Shown piece by piece: positions 51,359 through 60,118 of a DNA stretch of 64,000 nucleotides. Source of the stretch: CAVVEC01 sp963770485 (GTDB lineage Bacteria > Acidobacteriota > Terriglobia > Terriglobales > Acidobacteriaceae); assembly GCA_963770485.1 (NCBI GenBank), contig CAVYPX010000016.1, forward strand, positions 682,001-746,000, in the 5' to 3' direction. The translations under genes and the position numbers were made by a program. The notes beneath the pieces are model-generated. The model did not search any database. It had not been told where the DNA came from and saw nothing but the letters and a program-made list of their open reading frames with translations. How positions within the stretch are numbered: the stretch's first letter is position 1; the number at the start of each line of letters is the position of its first letter.

Positions 51359-52379
51359 GCGATTCATTTTTGTCATGAACCTTTTTGTCGTGAGTCTGGT
51401 CATCCTTTTCCTCTGCGTGACGGGATTTGGCCAGACTGTCATCCACGTTGGGGCATTCCCCAACATCACCCACGCGCAAGCCATGGTAGGGAAGGCCAAT
51501 GGGTGGTTCGAAAAAGCTGTGGGCCCAAATGCCAGGATTCAATGGACAAGTTTCAACGCCGGCCCCTCGGCGATCGAAGCGCTATTCTCCGGCGCGATTG
51601 ATATGACCTACATCGGGCCAAATCCCACGATCGCCGGTTATGTGCGGTCCAATGGGGAAGCTCTGCGCGTGGTCGCCGGGGCAGCCAGCGGGGGCGTTGC
51701 CTTGGTCGTGCGAAACGATTCGGGAATCCAGAAGCCGGAAGACTTTCACGGCAAGAGAGTGGCGTCACCGCAGTTGGGCAATACGCAGGACGTGGCCCTA
51801 CGCGCCTGGCTCAAAGCCCATGGGATGAAGTCCACCGATAAGGGTGGCGACGTGCAAGTGATTCCGCTGGCCAATCCTGATCAGCTCACTTTGTTCCTGC
51901 AGAAACAACTCGATGCCTCCTGGGCTCCGGAGCCTTGGGCCACGCGCTTAATTCACGAGGGCAATGCTCACCTGTTCCTCGATGAACGCGATCTGTGGCC
52001 CCAAGGGCAGTTTGTGATCACGAACCTGATTGTCAGCACAAAGTTCTTACGCGAGCATCCTGACTTGGTGAAAAGCTGGATCGCGGCTCAGGTCGAGCTT
52101 ACCGAGTGGATTAACGGTCACTTGCCCGAAGCCAAAAAGATTCTGAACCAGCAGATTCAAAAAGAGACCGGCAAGGCACTTCCCGCAGCCGTTCTGGACG
52201 AGGCTTTCGGACGGCTGCTGGTGACTTACGATCCGCTCCGGAACTCGCTGCTGACCTCAGCCCACTCTGCCTTCGAGGCCGGATTTCTGGGAAGGCAGCT
52301 GCCAGACTTATCGGGAATTTATGACCTCTCGATTTTGAACCAGGTTCTGACGGACAAAGGAAAGAAGGCAATTCAATGA
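51351..52379 (+). CDS. NitT/TauT-family ABC transporter substrate-binding protein
   Basis: A 342-residue exported binding protein. The signal segment is FVVSLVILFLCVTGFGQ. The mature part follows the SsuA/TauA/NrtA pattern: VGAFPNITHAQAMVGKANGWFEKAVG, ALFSGAIDMTYIGPNP, ALVVRNDSGIQKPEDFHGKRVASPQLGNTQDVALRAWL, and DASWAPEPWATRLIHEG. It would capture an anionic solute such as an alkanesulfonate, taurine or nitrate in the periplasm. It overlaps both neighbours (8 bp with Rrf2, ATGA with the ATPase gene). Confidence 0.9.
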   Translation: MNKRFIFVMNLFVVSLVILFLCVTGFGQTVIHVGAFPNITHAQAMVGKANGWFEKAVGPNARIQWTSFNAGPSAIEALFSGAIDMTYIGPNPTIAGYVRSNGEALRVVAGAASGGVALVVRNDSGIQKPEDFHGKRVASPQLGNTQDVALRAWLKAHGMKSTDKGGDVQVIPLANPDQLTLFLQKQLDASWAPEPWATRLIHEGNAHLFLDERDLWPQGQFVITNLIVSTKFLREHPDLVKSWIAAQVELTEWINGHLPEAKKILNQQIQKETGKALPAAVLDEAFGRLLVTYDPLRNSLLTSAHSAFEAGFLGRQLPDLSGIYDLSILNQVLTDKGKKAIQ

Positions 52380-53317
52380 CCCCGAATTCAGCCGTTCAAC
52401 CTTCTTTTGCAGGTGAACATCGCAGCCCAGTTCGTGGCGGCGTCAGCCGCTGGAAACCGGACGCGGGTCCCGTCATTATTCCGCGCCTACATGCTGATGC
52501 CAACGGAACTCCCAAGGTCTCGCTGAAAGCGATCTCGCTCAGTTACAAGACAAACGACGGTTCCCTGTTGCTGGCCTTGGATGACATCAATTTGAAGGTG
52601 AACCACGGCGAATTCCTTTGCATTGTCGGCCCATCCGGTTGCGGAAAATCCACTCTGCTGCACCTGATCGCCGGACTTCATCCGGCGACTTCAGGCAAGG
52701 TGCTGGTGGATGACAAGAGTGTCGAAGGTCCGGGCACGGATCGCATTCTCATCTTCCAGGAACTCGGCCTGTTCCCCTGGCTCACCGTCGGGGAAAACGT
52801 CGAGTTTGGCATGAAGATGAAAGGCTTGGCCAAGGCGGCGCGGCGGGACAAAGTGAACCATTACCTGCGGCTGGTGCATCTCGCGCAGTTCAAAGACAGC
52901 TACACCCATCAACTTTCCGGCGGAATGCGGCAACGCGTGGCGCTGGCCCGGGCCTTGGCTTCCGAGCCCGACGTTCTACTGATGGATGAACCTTTCGCCG
53001 CGCTGGACGCGCAAACCCGCGACCTGCTGCACGACGAACTGGAGCGCATCTGGGCCGAGACGGGCCGCACTATTATTTTCGTCACCCACAATGTGCGCGA
53101 GGCTGTGCGGCTGGGAGATCGCGTCGTCCTGATGACCTTCCGTCCGGGTCGCGTGAAGCAGGAATATTCCGTTGACCTGCCCCGGCCGCGCCATCTTGAA
53201 GACGTGACCGTGGCGAAGAGTGCGCGCGAAATCCTCGACGATTTGCGTGAGGAGATCAACAAGTCCCTGGAGGCTGAGTATCGGATGGAACGGAAACTGT
53301 CACTCAGTTTCCGATAA
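52376..53317 (+). CDS. NitT/TauT-family ABC transporter ATPase
   Basis: A 313-residue ATPase. After an N-terminal extension of about 50 residues come ISLSYKTNDGSLLLALDDINL, Walker A GPSGCGKSTLLHLIAGL, Q-loop IFQELGLFPWLTVGENVEFGM, signature LSGGMRQRVALARALA, Walker B VLLMDEPFAALD and H-loop FVTHNVREAVRLGDR. This is the SsuB/TauB/NrtD type, powering import through the permease at 53798. It starts on the ATGA overlap with the binding-protein stop. The N-terminal extension is longer than typical and has no recognised domain. Confidence 0.93.
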   Translation: MTPNSAVQPSFAGEHRSPVRGGVSRWKPDAGPVIIPRLHADANGTPKVSLKAISLSYKTNDGSLLLALDDINLKVNHGEFLCIVGPSGCGKSTLLHLIAGLHPATSGKVLVDDKSVEGPGTDRILIFQELGLFPWLTVGENVEFGMKMKGLAKAARRDKVNHYLRLVHLAQFKDSYTHQLSGGMRQRVALARALASEPDVLLMDEPFAALDAQTRDLLHDELERIWAETGRTIIFVTHNVREAVRLGDRVVLMTFRPGRVKQEYSVDLPRPRHLEDVTVAKSAREILDDLREEINKSLEAEYRMERKLSLSFR

Positions 53318-53339
53318 CAGGATTTGAGGAGGAGTTTAT

Positions 53340-53765
53340 ATGCATCACCTTAAGAATCTCATTGCAGTGGTATTTTGGCTTGTGGCGCTTGGAGCAGTTG
53401 CTCAGCAGACACCAACTCAGCCGACGTCGAACGACAACACCACTGGACCCGCCCAGGGTGCGGTCACAGTTCGCGGTTGTCTTGAGGGTTCGCGTGGAAA
53501 CTACATGCTGGTGGAGGAGGGGACGAGCCTGGTGTATGTGCTGAAGGGAGTTGGCAACAAACTCGACAATCAACTGCACCATGAAGTCGAAGTCAAGGGT
53601 CGACTGCTGCCGGGTACGATCAAGACCGGCGTAAGGCCCGAGAAAACAGGCAGCAATCCGAGCGATACCGTACACGGTGTTGATGGTGTACCGTTGCAGG
53701 TCGCGGATCTAAAAGCCGATGTGCGAGCGATCTCGAAGCACTGCAAGGCCGCAGACCAGCAATGA
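53340..53765 (+). CDS. Small exported DUF5818-like protein
   Basis: A 141-residue exported protein with a strong GAGGAGGAGTTTAT ribosome site. The signal peptide (LIAVVFWLVALGAVAQ) is followed by a short linker and a beta-rich domain (VTVRGCLEGSRGNYMLVEEG, LVYVLKGVGNKLDNQLHHEVEVKGRL) resembling DUF5818, a small OB-like fold common in acidobacteria. Two cysteines lie in RGCLEG and at KHC near the end. It sits between the ATPase and permease genes of the importer, so a periplasmic accessory role is plausible; function is unknown. Confidence 0.78.
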   Translation: MHHLKNLIAVVFWLVALGAVAQQTPTQPTSNDNTTGPAQGAVTVRGCLEGSRGNYMLVEEGTSLVYVLKGVGNKLDNQLHHEVEVKGRLLPGTIKTGVRPEKTGSNPSDTVHGVDGVPLQVADLKADVRAISKHCKAADQQ

Positions 53766-53797
53766 CCAGCCTTGTCAGTTGAGGTTCACAATTGAGC

Positions 53798-54559
53798 ATG
53801 AAACGCCTTGTTAAGCACGTCATCTTTTATACCGTCCTGGTCGGAGTGTGGGTTGTCCTGGCCAGGCTGAAGATTTGGCCACCGTATGTTTTTCCCACGC
53901 CGCAGGGTGTGCTCGACTCATTGCGCGCCGGCTTCGCCGATCACAGTTTCTGGATTGCGATCGCGGTCAGCATGAAGCGCATGGTGCTGGGCTACAGCCT
54001 GTCGGTCGTGTTGGGGATGATCCTGGGCCTGGGCGTAGCCAGCAACAAGTTTCTCGAAGAGACCATGGGCGGTCTGCTGGTCAGCCTGCAAAGTTTGCCC
54101 AGTATTTGCTGGCTGCCGCTGGCGGTGCTGTGGTTCGGCCTGACGGAAAAAGCCATTCTGTTCGTGGTCGTCATGGGCTCGCTGCTCTCGGTCACCATCG
54201 CCATGGAAACCGGCCGCCAGCAGATGCCAAAGATCTACAGCATGGCCGGGCGCAATCTGGGCGCGCGCGGATTCCGGCTGTTCTGGTACGTGCTGCTGCC
54301 GGCCAGCTTGCCGTACATCGTTTCCGGGCTCAAGCAGGGATGGGCCTTCGCCTGGCGGTCGCTGATTTCCGGTGAAATGATTTTCGTGAGTCTGGGGCTA
54401 GGCCAGTTGCTGATGATGGGCCGTGACCTGAATGACATGAGCCAGGTGATTGCCGTTATGATTCTGATCATCGCAATCGGATATATCGTCGATGGGCTGG
54501 TTTTCAAGACCATCGAGCGCCGGCTGCAGTATAAGTGGGGGTTGACGCCGGCGACGTAG
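53798..54559 (+). CDS. NitT/TauT-family ABC transporter permease
   Basis: A 253-residue inner-membrane permease with about six helices. It contains the BPD_transp_1 core of SsuC/TauC/NrtB: WPPYVFPTPQGVLDSL, YSLSVVLGMILGLGVASNKF, SIPSICWLP-like LQSLPSICWLPLAVLWFGL, and the EAA loop LGARGFRLFWYVLLPASLPYIVSGLKQGWAFAWRSLISGEM. A TTG at 53792 would add two residues. It completes the importer begun at 51351 and is separated from the ATPase gene only by the DUF5818-like gene. Confidence 0.92.
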   Translation: MKRLVKHVIFYTVLVGVWVVLARLKIWPPYVFPTPQGVLDSLRAGFADHSFWIAIAVSMKRMVLGYSLSVVLGMILGLGVASNKFLEETMGGLLVSLQSLPSICWLPLAVLWFGLTEKAILFVVVMGSLLSVTIAMETGRQQMPKIYSMAGRNLGARGFRLFWYVLLPASLPYIVSGLKQGWAFAWRSLISGEMIFVSLGLGQLLMMGRDLNDMSQVIAVMILIIAIGYIVDGLVFKTIERRLQYKWGLTPAT

Positions 54560-54647
54560 ACCGAAACACAAACCCCCTAAATCTGTAACTCCAAGGTGCC
54601 AAAACTGTTCGTCCCCCAAGGATCTTGGCGCGTTAGCAATACAAGTT

Positions 54648-54663
54648 AGTCTATCGAGATACT
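54648..54663 (+). promoter_or_regulatory. Imperfect palindrome before the porin gene
   Basis: AGTCTATCGAGATACT is symmetric at 12 of 16 positions and shares TCTAT with the Rrf2 operator candidate. It may be a second binding site controlling the porin, but the similarity is short. Confidence 0.25.
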
Positions 54664-54697
54664 AGATTAGCATTGCAAAAACACTAAGGAGCATGAC

Positions 54698-56437
54698 ATG
54701 TCAGGGAATGCAAGATGGCTTACCTCCGCGGCTTTAGTATTCGGCTGGGCCGCGGCTCTTTTCGCCCAATCGTCTTCGCCTTCTGCAACAAAAAAGAAGG
54801 CGGCGACCAACCCTGCGGCGGCGGTTACGGCTCAGGAAGTTCAGGAACTAAGGAACGCCGTGACAGCGCAGCAGCAGCAGATCCGGCAGCAAAACCAATT
54901 GGTGGATCAACTCAGGTCCCAGGTGCAGCAACTGTTGGACGCAACCCAACAGGCCAACGCCGCCGCGCAAAAGGCGCAGAGTAGCCTGGATCAGGCGCAA
55001 ACTACTGCCACGCAAGCGCAGCAATCGGCAGCGGAAGCGCAACGATTAGCTGATCAGGCCTCCTCCAATGCGGTTGAGGCCAAGACTGCCGTTTCCCTGG
55101 TTAGCACGAAGACCGAGGATAACCAGAGACAACTGGGCGCCCTGGAGGCTCTCGTAGGCCGCTTCCGCTTCAGCGGCGATGTTCGGGTCCGCGGCGAGAG
55201 TTTCTTCCAGCAGAGCGCCCAGAACCGCAACCGTGCTCGCATTCGCGTGCGATTCGGGCTGGAGGGGAAATTGAACGAGGATTTCATCGGCGGTTTTGCG
55301 CTGGCGACTGGCTCGCTTGGCGACCCCACGTCGACCAACGAGACCCTCACTAACGTGTTCGACCGCAAGACCATCGCCCTGGATCGAGGCTACGTTACCT
55401 ATAATCCCGTGGCCCACAGTTGGCTCTCGCTGACCGGCGGCAAGTTCGCCTATACCTGGCAACGCACTTCGGTCACCTTCGATCCTGACGTGAACCCGGA
55501 GGGTTTCAACGAGAAATTCTCTTTCGACTTTTCAGGTCCGGTACAAAACTTCACGGTGCAAGGGATTGAGCTGCTGTACAACGAAAGCGCGGCTGGACAA
55601 GATTCGTACGCGCTCGGTGCGCAAGCATCCGGCAGGCTTAAATTCGGGCCTTGGACAACCACCCCCTCGTTCCTCAGCCTGAAGTGGAACCGTCCGGACG
55701 CCATCCTGCAGGAGAGCGCCTTCGCAGTCGCAGCCCAGACCACCGGCGCTGCCGCTACTTCGACCACGCCGGCTCAAGGGCCATTCCCGATCACTGGCGA
55801 GGGCTCACCGAGCGGCGGTTGCGCCAAGGGGCTAAACTTCCCCGCTTTCGCTCCTTGCGTGTTTTCGCCCAATGGTTTGACCAACGCAACCTACGTCGAC
55901 GCCAAGGGAAACGCTCACTTCTATTCCGGCTTCAATTACGCGGACTTCATCGTGACTAACCAGATTCAGGATGGAATCGCCCGTCTACCCGTCAACCTGC
56001 TGCTCGAATTCCTGGACAACCTGGATGCGGAGCCGCACCCACTGAACACCAAGGGCAGTGTCCTCAAGAATCTTGGCTCGCAGAACAAGGAGTACGGATT
56101 CGACTTCAGCTTGGGCCAGACCAAGAACAAGAACGACGTTCAATTCGGCTACGCCTGGTACCGGGAGGAGCAGGATGCGGCCATCGCTTCGTTCGTAGAG
56201 AGCGATCAACGAGCTCCGACCAACATCCTGCAGAATCGCGTGTACGGACTCTGGAAGCTGCGCGCCAACACTCTGGGCAGCTTCACCTGGTGGCGTGGAC
56301 GGGTATTGAACACCAATCTGGAGAACAATGCTGCTCTGTTCAATACCTGGGGCGGTGCAGCCAAGACCATCACAGCGGCGGGTCAGGAGGAAGGGTATCT
56401 CAACCGTTTTCAGTTTGACTTGATCTACTCGTTCTAA
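54698..56437 (+). CDS. Outer-membrane porin with N-terminal coiled coil
   Basis: A 579-residue exported protein. Signal peptide to about residue 24 (SAALVFGWAAALFAQ). Residues about 45-150 are a Q/A-rich helical coiled coil (QEVQELRNAVTAQQQQIRQQ), as in trimeric porins with a periplasmic stalk. From about 155 the chain is a beta-barrel with alternating aromatic strands (FRFSGDVRVRGESFFQ, IRVRFGLEGKLNEDFIGGFALATGS) and ends in LNRFQFDLIYSF, the C-terminal Phe needed for outer-membrane insertion. This fits the putative-porin family. It lies 138 bp behind the importer permease on the same strand, suggesting a joint uptake pathway. Confidence 0.88.
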   Translation: MSGNARWLTSAALVFGWAAALFAQSSSPSATKKKAATNPAAAVTAQEVQELRNAVTAQQQQIRQQNQLVDQLRSQVQQLLDATQQANAAAQKAQSSLDQAQTTATQAQQSAAEAQRLADQASSNAVEAKTAVSLVSTKTEDNQRQLGALEALVGRFRFSGDVRVRGESFFQQSAQNRNRARIRVRFGLEGKLNEDFIGGFALATGSLGDPTSTNETLTNVFDRKTIALDRGYVTYNPVAHSWLSLTGGKFAYTWQRTSVTFDPDVNPEGFNEKFSFDFSGPVQNFTVQGIELLYNESAAGQDSYALGAQASGRLKFGPWTTTPSFLSLKWNRPDAILQESAFAVAAQTTGAAATSTTPAQGPFPITGEGSPSGGCAKGLNFPAFAPCVFSPNGLTNATYVDAKGNAHFYSGFNYADFIVTNQIQDGIARLPVNLLLEFLDNLDAEPHPLNTKGSVLKNLGSQNKEYGFDFSLGQTKNKNDVQFGYAWYREEQDAAIASFVESDQRAPTNILQNRVYGLWKLRANTLGSFTWWRGRVLNTNLENNAALFNTWGGAAKTITAAGQEEGYLNRFQFDLIYSF

Positions 56438-56831
56438 AGCCAGCGTTTGAACCGAGTGTCAGTGTTCCTCCGTGGTTGAGACCGCCGGCTAGCCCAGCAG
56501 AATAAGCCTTGGCCAGCCGGTGGCCTTGACCTTTCGCCGAGAGCGCGACCCCAGGGCCTTTTTACCCTAATTGTTAGACTCGTTTGGCTCCCCACTCTGT
56601 TGAGCCCTGGTTAGCAGCGCTGGAGTTAGGGATCCGGTCGGGAAGCCGGTACGCCAAGCCACCCGCCCGCAAAACCACGAACATTGAGCTGCGCCACCCG
56701 TCCTCTTTAGTTTGCTGTTTCCTTTTATTGAAAAGAAGCGTTGAATACTATTGTCTGGCTTATTGACCATCGGCGCGGGGGATGAGAGACTGTCACCCAC
56801 GTTTGTATCGGATCCCCAGGGGCGTGTACAC
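56438..56831. other. Intergenic region before a TPR protein gene
   Basis: No gene is supported. It carries GCAGCGCTGGAGTT at 56614-56627, shared with 42235-42248, followed by a CCGG-tcgggaag-CCGG pair. This may be a leader RNA or regulatory element for the gene at 56832. A U-rich part CCTTTTTACCC lies near 56556-56570. Confidence 0.45.
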
Positions 56832-58856
56832 ATGAATTCCCGATTCTTTTCCACTGCAGTGGTGTCGATTCTGTTTGTGTTTTTCGCTACGGGTGCTTTC
56901 GCGCAGGCACGCGGCGGACCCGATCCCAGTCCGCCGCCAACGGGAGGGCCTCCACAGGTTACCTTCAATCCCGGGCAGCCTGGGGGTATCTCGATTTACG
57001 GCCACGAAGGCTCCGCCCTCGTGCTGACCGTGCGCGGCGACAGGAAAGAGCTGCTTGATCGCCAGGCAGTGGTGAAGCTCACGAACAAGTCCAACCCCAA
57101 TGTGCTGTGGCAGACGACAGAGGACGGATCCGTGGCTGTCTTCACGGAATTGAGGGTTGGGTTGTACGACGTCGAAGTAAGCGCGGTGGGATACCTGATG
57201 GCGCACGAGGGGCTGACGGTTCAGGGCATCAACACCACACATCAGATGGAGGTAGTTCTCGAGAAAGATCCGTCGGCAGTGGATCTGAGCATACAAAAGG
57301 GACTGGAAATCCCGTCGAAAGCGCGCAAGAACCTGGTGCGCGGAGCAGACGCCCTGAAATCCGGAAAACTGCAGGACGCCCAAAAGCACCTCGATGCAGC
57401 CTATTCCTCATTCCCCTACAGCTCAGAGGCAAGTTTCCTGTTGGGGTACCTGTATTTCTTGAAAAGCGGTTCGAAGCAAGGACAAGCATACCTGAGCGAC
57501 ATCCTGCAAGCTAAGACCTACCTGGCCAAGGCTGTGACCCTGGACCCTCATAATGTCCAGGCGCTCAGTTTACTGGGACGACTGTACATACAAGAGTCAG
57601 ATTACACTGCCGCCAGAACAACCCTGGAACAGGCGGTCGCCGCCGATCCCGACTACTGGACGGCGCATCATCTGCTTGGCAATGTCTACCTGCGGCAGAA
57701 TGAATTCGAAAAGGCGCGAGCGCAGGCTGAACTTGCTATCGAACGAGGGAAGGGTGGAGGCAGCGCTGCTGAGCTGGTTCTGGGTGAGGCGCTGGCAAAC
57801 CTTGGGCGGGACCAGGAGGCCATTCAGGCGCTGCAGCGTTTTGTGCAGGGCACTCCCGCAAGCACAACCGCGCCTCAAGTTCGCGAATTGATCAGCGATC
57901 TGCAGCGGCGTGATTCTAATCCGGCGAGCAAATCGCAGACTGCAATCAACAGTTCTTCCATAGCGGGCCCGGATGCGATGCTTGCGGCTGCCCCAGCGGG
58001 GCTGTCGATCAATACCTGGCAACCCGCAGGGATCGATGACGTGAAACCGGCGGTCGCTGCCGACGCCAGCTGCCCGTTCGAGAAGGTGATCGATGGAGCG
58101 GGGCAGCGGGTGAAGGAATTCGTAGATAGCTTGGCGCAATTCGATGCCATCGAAGACCTGACACACGAAGAGCTGGACCCACTCGGCAATCCTAAGAAAA
58201 GTGTCAGCCTCAAGTTCGACTACGTGGCCTCCATTTCCGAGAGCCAGCCCGGCAGATTCATCGTGGATGAGTTTCGCAGCGGACGTTCCGGCACGGAAGA
58301 CTTCCCGGATCAGATCGCCACTCGGGGCTTGCCCACACTGGCGCTCATCTTTCATCCCGACATGCGCGACAATTTTGACATGACCTGCGAAGGTCTGGGC
58401 ACCTGGAACGGGAAAGCGACCTGGCTGGTTCATTTCCGGCAGCGCGAAGATCACCCCCATCGCATTCAAGACTACATCGTCGCCAACCGTGTTTACCCGG
58501 TGAGCATGAAGGGACGGGCGTGGATCGCCGCCGACTCGTTCCAGATTGTGCGTCTCGAATCCGAAATGGTCAGCCCCATACCGGAAATCCAGCTGGTCAG
58601 TCAGCATCAGATTGTCGAGTACGCTTCCGTCCCGTTTCCGAAGAAGAACGTGGAACTTTGGTTGCCCAAGAACGCCGATCTCTATTTCGATTTTCGCCGC
58701 CACCACTATTTCCGCCGGCACAGTTTCGATCACTTCATGCTGTTCTCGGTGGACATGGAGGAGAAGCGGAAAGAGCCCAAACAAAAGGCAGAGTCGGATG
58801 GGCCATCCTCAACATTCTTCCAGAAGCGCCTGAAGCATCACAAAGCGCGAGGCTAA
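56832..58856 (+). CDS. Large exported TPR protein with C-terminal beta domain
   Basis: A 674-residue exported protein. Signal peptide (VVSILFVFFATGAFAQ), then a P/G-rich linker and a carboxypeptidase-regulatory-like beta domain at about residues 55-140 (LLDRQAVVKLTNKSNPNVLW, GLYDVEVSAVGYLMAHEG). TPR repeats run from about 160 to 360: SSEASFLLGYLYFLKSG, AQALSLLGRLYIQE-like VQALSLLGRLYIQESDY, AHHLLGNVYLRQNEFEKARA. From about 420 to the end is a domain of about 250 residues (FVDSLAQFDAIEDLTHEELD, WNGKATWLVHFRQREDHPHRIQDY) without a recognised family. It is a longer paralogue of 46921-47919. Confidence 0.85.
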   Translation: MNSRFFSTAVVSILFVFFATGAFAQARGGPDPSPPPTGGPPQVTFNPGQPGGISIYGHEGSALVLTVRGDRKELLDRQAVVKLTNKSNPNVLWQTTEDGSVAVFTELRVGLYDVEVSAVGYLMAHEGLTVQGINTTHQMEVVLEKDPSAVDLSIQKGLEIPSKARKNLVRGADALKSGKLQDAQKHLDAAYSSFPYSSEASFLLGYLYFLKSGSKQGQAYLSDILQAKTYLAKAVTLDPHNVQALSLLGRLYIQESDYTAARTTLEQAVAADPDYWTAHHLLGNVYLRQNEFEKARAQAELAIERGKGGGSAAELVLGEALANLGRDQEAIQALQRFVQGTPASTTAPQVRELISDLQRRDSNPASKSQTAINSSSIAGPDAMLAAAPAGLSINTWQPAGIDDVKPAVAADASCPFEKVIDGAGQRVKEFVDSLAQFDAIEDLTHEELDPLGNPKKSVSLKFDYVASISESQPGRFIVDEFRSGRSGTEDFPDQIATRGLPTLALIFHPDMRDNFDMTCEGLGTWNGKATWLVHFRQREDHPHRIQDYIVANRVYPVSMKGRAWIAADSFQIVRLESEMVSPIPEIQLVSQHQIVEYASVPFPKKNVELWLPKNADLYFDFRRHHYFRRHSFDHFMLFSVDMEEKRKEPKQKAESDGPSSTFFQKRLKHHKARG

Positions 58857-59161
58857 ACCGCGGAGTGGAAAGGGCGGAAAAGATACGGCCCCGTGGCTCA
58901 GTGCCCGGGGCCGTGGTCATGTCCGGGAACCCAAAACTCTCCCAGTTTGTTATCGACCCGGCTTTTTCCTTTCGGGAGGACAAAGGACTCCGGTATTCTT
59001 GTTCCTTTCAGGCAGATCATGACAAAGAAGTGTCTGTGACCAGAAGCAACTTTTGGCTCTTTGCTGCTGAAATGCGATCAGTCCGGCTCGATGGGTTTTG
59101 TAGGACTCATCGAGGTGTCCAATAGCTCGAGCGCAGTGCCCGTAAATCGACGGACACATTG
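58857..59161. other. Intergenic region after the TPR gene
   Basis: Holds the hairpin at 58885-58914 and the promoter region of the following hydrolase operon. No clear -35/-10 pair stands out and no gene is supported. Confidence 0.45.
58885..58914 (+). terminator. GC-rich hairpin after the TPR gene
   Basis: ACGGCCCCG (58885-58893) pairs perfectly with CGGGGCCGT (58906-58914) over a 12-nt loop, about 28 bp after the stop. There is no T-run, so termination would be weak or assisted. Confidence 0.5.
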
Positions 59162-60118
59162 ATGGCCGCCAACCAGAATCAACTCGCGATTCGAGTAACC
59201 CGGGAGGCGCGAGGCCGCGTCCCAGGGGACGGTGTTCAACTCGCCTTCGGATTCTGGCCGGGCCGCGGGGCACCGGTCGTCGCTCTGCACGGGCTGACCG
59301 CCTCATACCTTAACTTCGTCGGAATCGCCGAACGATTAAGCGCGAGACGCCCACTCTTCGCGCTGGACCTGAGAGGCCGGGGAGATTCCGACAAACCGAA
59401 TGGCCCTTACGGAATGGCGCAACATGCCCGCGACGTGGCCGCGGCTATGGGCGCGATGGGCTTCGGTGCCAGCGTCATTGTTGGACACTCGATGGGCGCC
59501 TTCGTCGCGACCGCTCTCGCCGCTCAGGAGCCGGAACTCGTAGCCGGTCTCATCCTGATCGATGGCGGCCATGTTCCCGCAATTACGGGCGGACCGAATT
59601 CTCAGCAAGCGCTCGATTCACTGCTTAGCCTTCGAATCATGCAGCTGCGCCAAACTTATCCCTCGCGGGAAGCCTACCGTGCTTTCTGGCGCAGCCAGCC
59701 GCACTTTCCGGCGGAGGATTGGGGACCTTGGATGGAGGCATTTCTGGACTATGAGGTTGGCGGAGAGCCGCCACAACTGCGGCCCAAGGCGTCGGAGGAG
59801 GCGGTGCGCGCGGACTTGGCGGAGGGTTTCGAGCGCGACGCTATTACGAGCCGGCTGCAGGCAATCCGGGTTCCGGTGTTGATGCTCCGTGCAGAGAGCG
59901 GTTTTGCGCCGGGCCATCCCCCACTTTTTCCCGACCCGCTGGTGGATCAGATGCGCGCCTTCTTGCCAGGCATGGAGGAGCAGACGATTTCAGGCACGAC
60001 TCACTACACCATCGTGCTGGGTCGCGGGGCCTCCAGAACCGCGGATCTGATCGACGACTTCGCCCGGCGCTGCGAAATCAAATCAGCTGCATCCACCAGC
60101 AGCTCGGGTCGGAGGTGA
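59162..60118 (+). CDS. Alpha/beta hydrolase
   Basis: A 318-residue soluble alpha/beta hydrolase. Motifs: oxyanion HGLTASYLNF near residue 45, ALDLRGRGDSDKP, the nucleophile elbow GHSMGAF (Ser near residue 110), the acid in VLMLRAESGFAP region, and the catalytic His in TTHYTIVLG near the end. There is no signal peptide. Its TGA overlaps the GTG of the next gene (GTGA), so it is the first of three translationally coupled genes for ester and acyl metabolism. Substrate unknown; esterases, lactonases and epoxide hydrolases share this layout. Confidence 0.85.
   Translation: MAANQNQLAIRVTREARGRVPGDGVQLAFGFWPGRGAPVVALHGLTASYLNFVGIAERLSARRPLFALDLRGRGDSDKPNGPYGMAQHARDVAAAMGAMGFGASVIVGHSMGAFVATALAAQEPELVAGLILIDGGHVPAITGGPNSQQALDSLLSLRIMQLRQTYPSREAYRAFWRSQPHFPAEDWGPWMEAFLDYEVGGEPPQLRPKASEEAVRADLAEGFERDAITSRLQAIRVPVLMLRAESGFAPGHPPLFPDPLVDQMRAFLPGMEEQTISGTTHYTIVLGRGASRTADLIDDFARRCEIKSAASTSSSGRR

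Noticed and set aside
57597..58784. Minus-strand frame of 395 codons opposite the TPR gene
   Set aside because: TPR repeats on the plus strand are clear; the antisense frame is compositionally biased.
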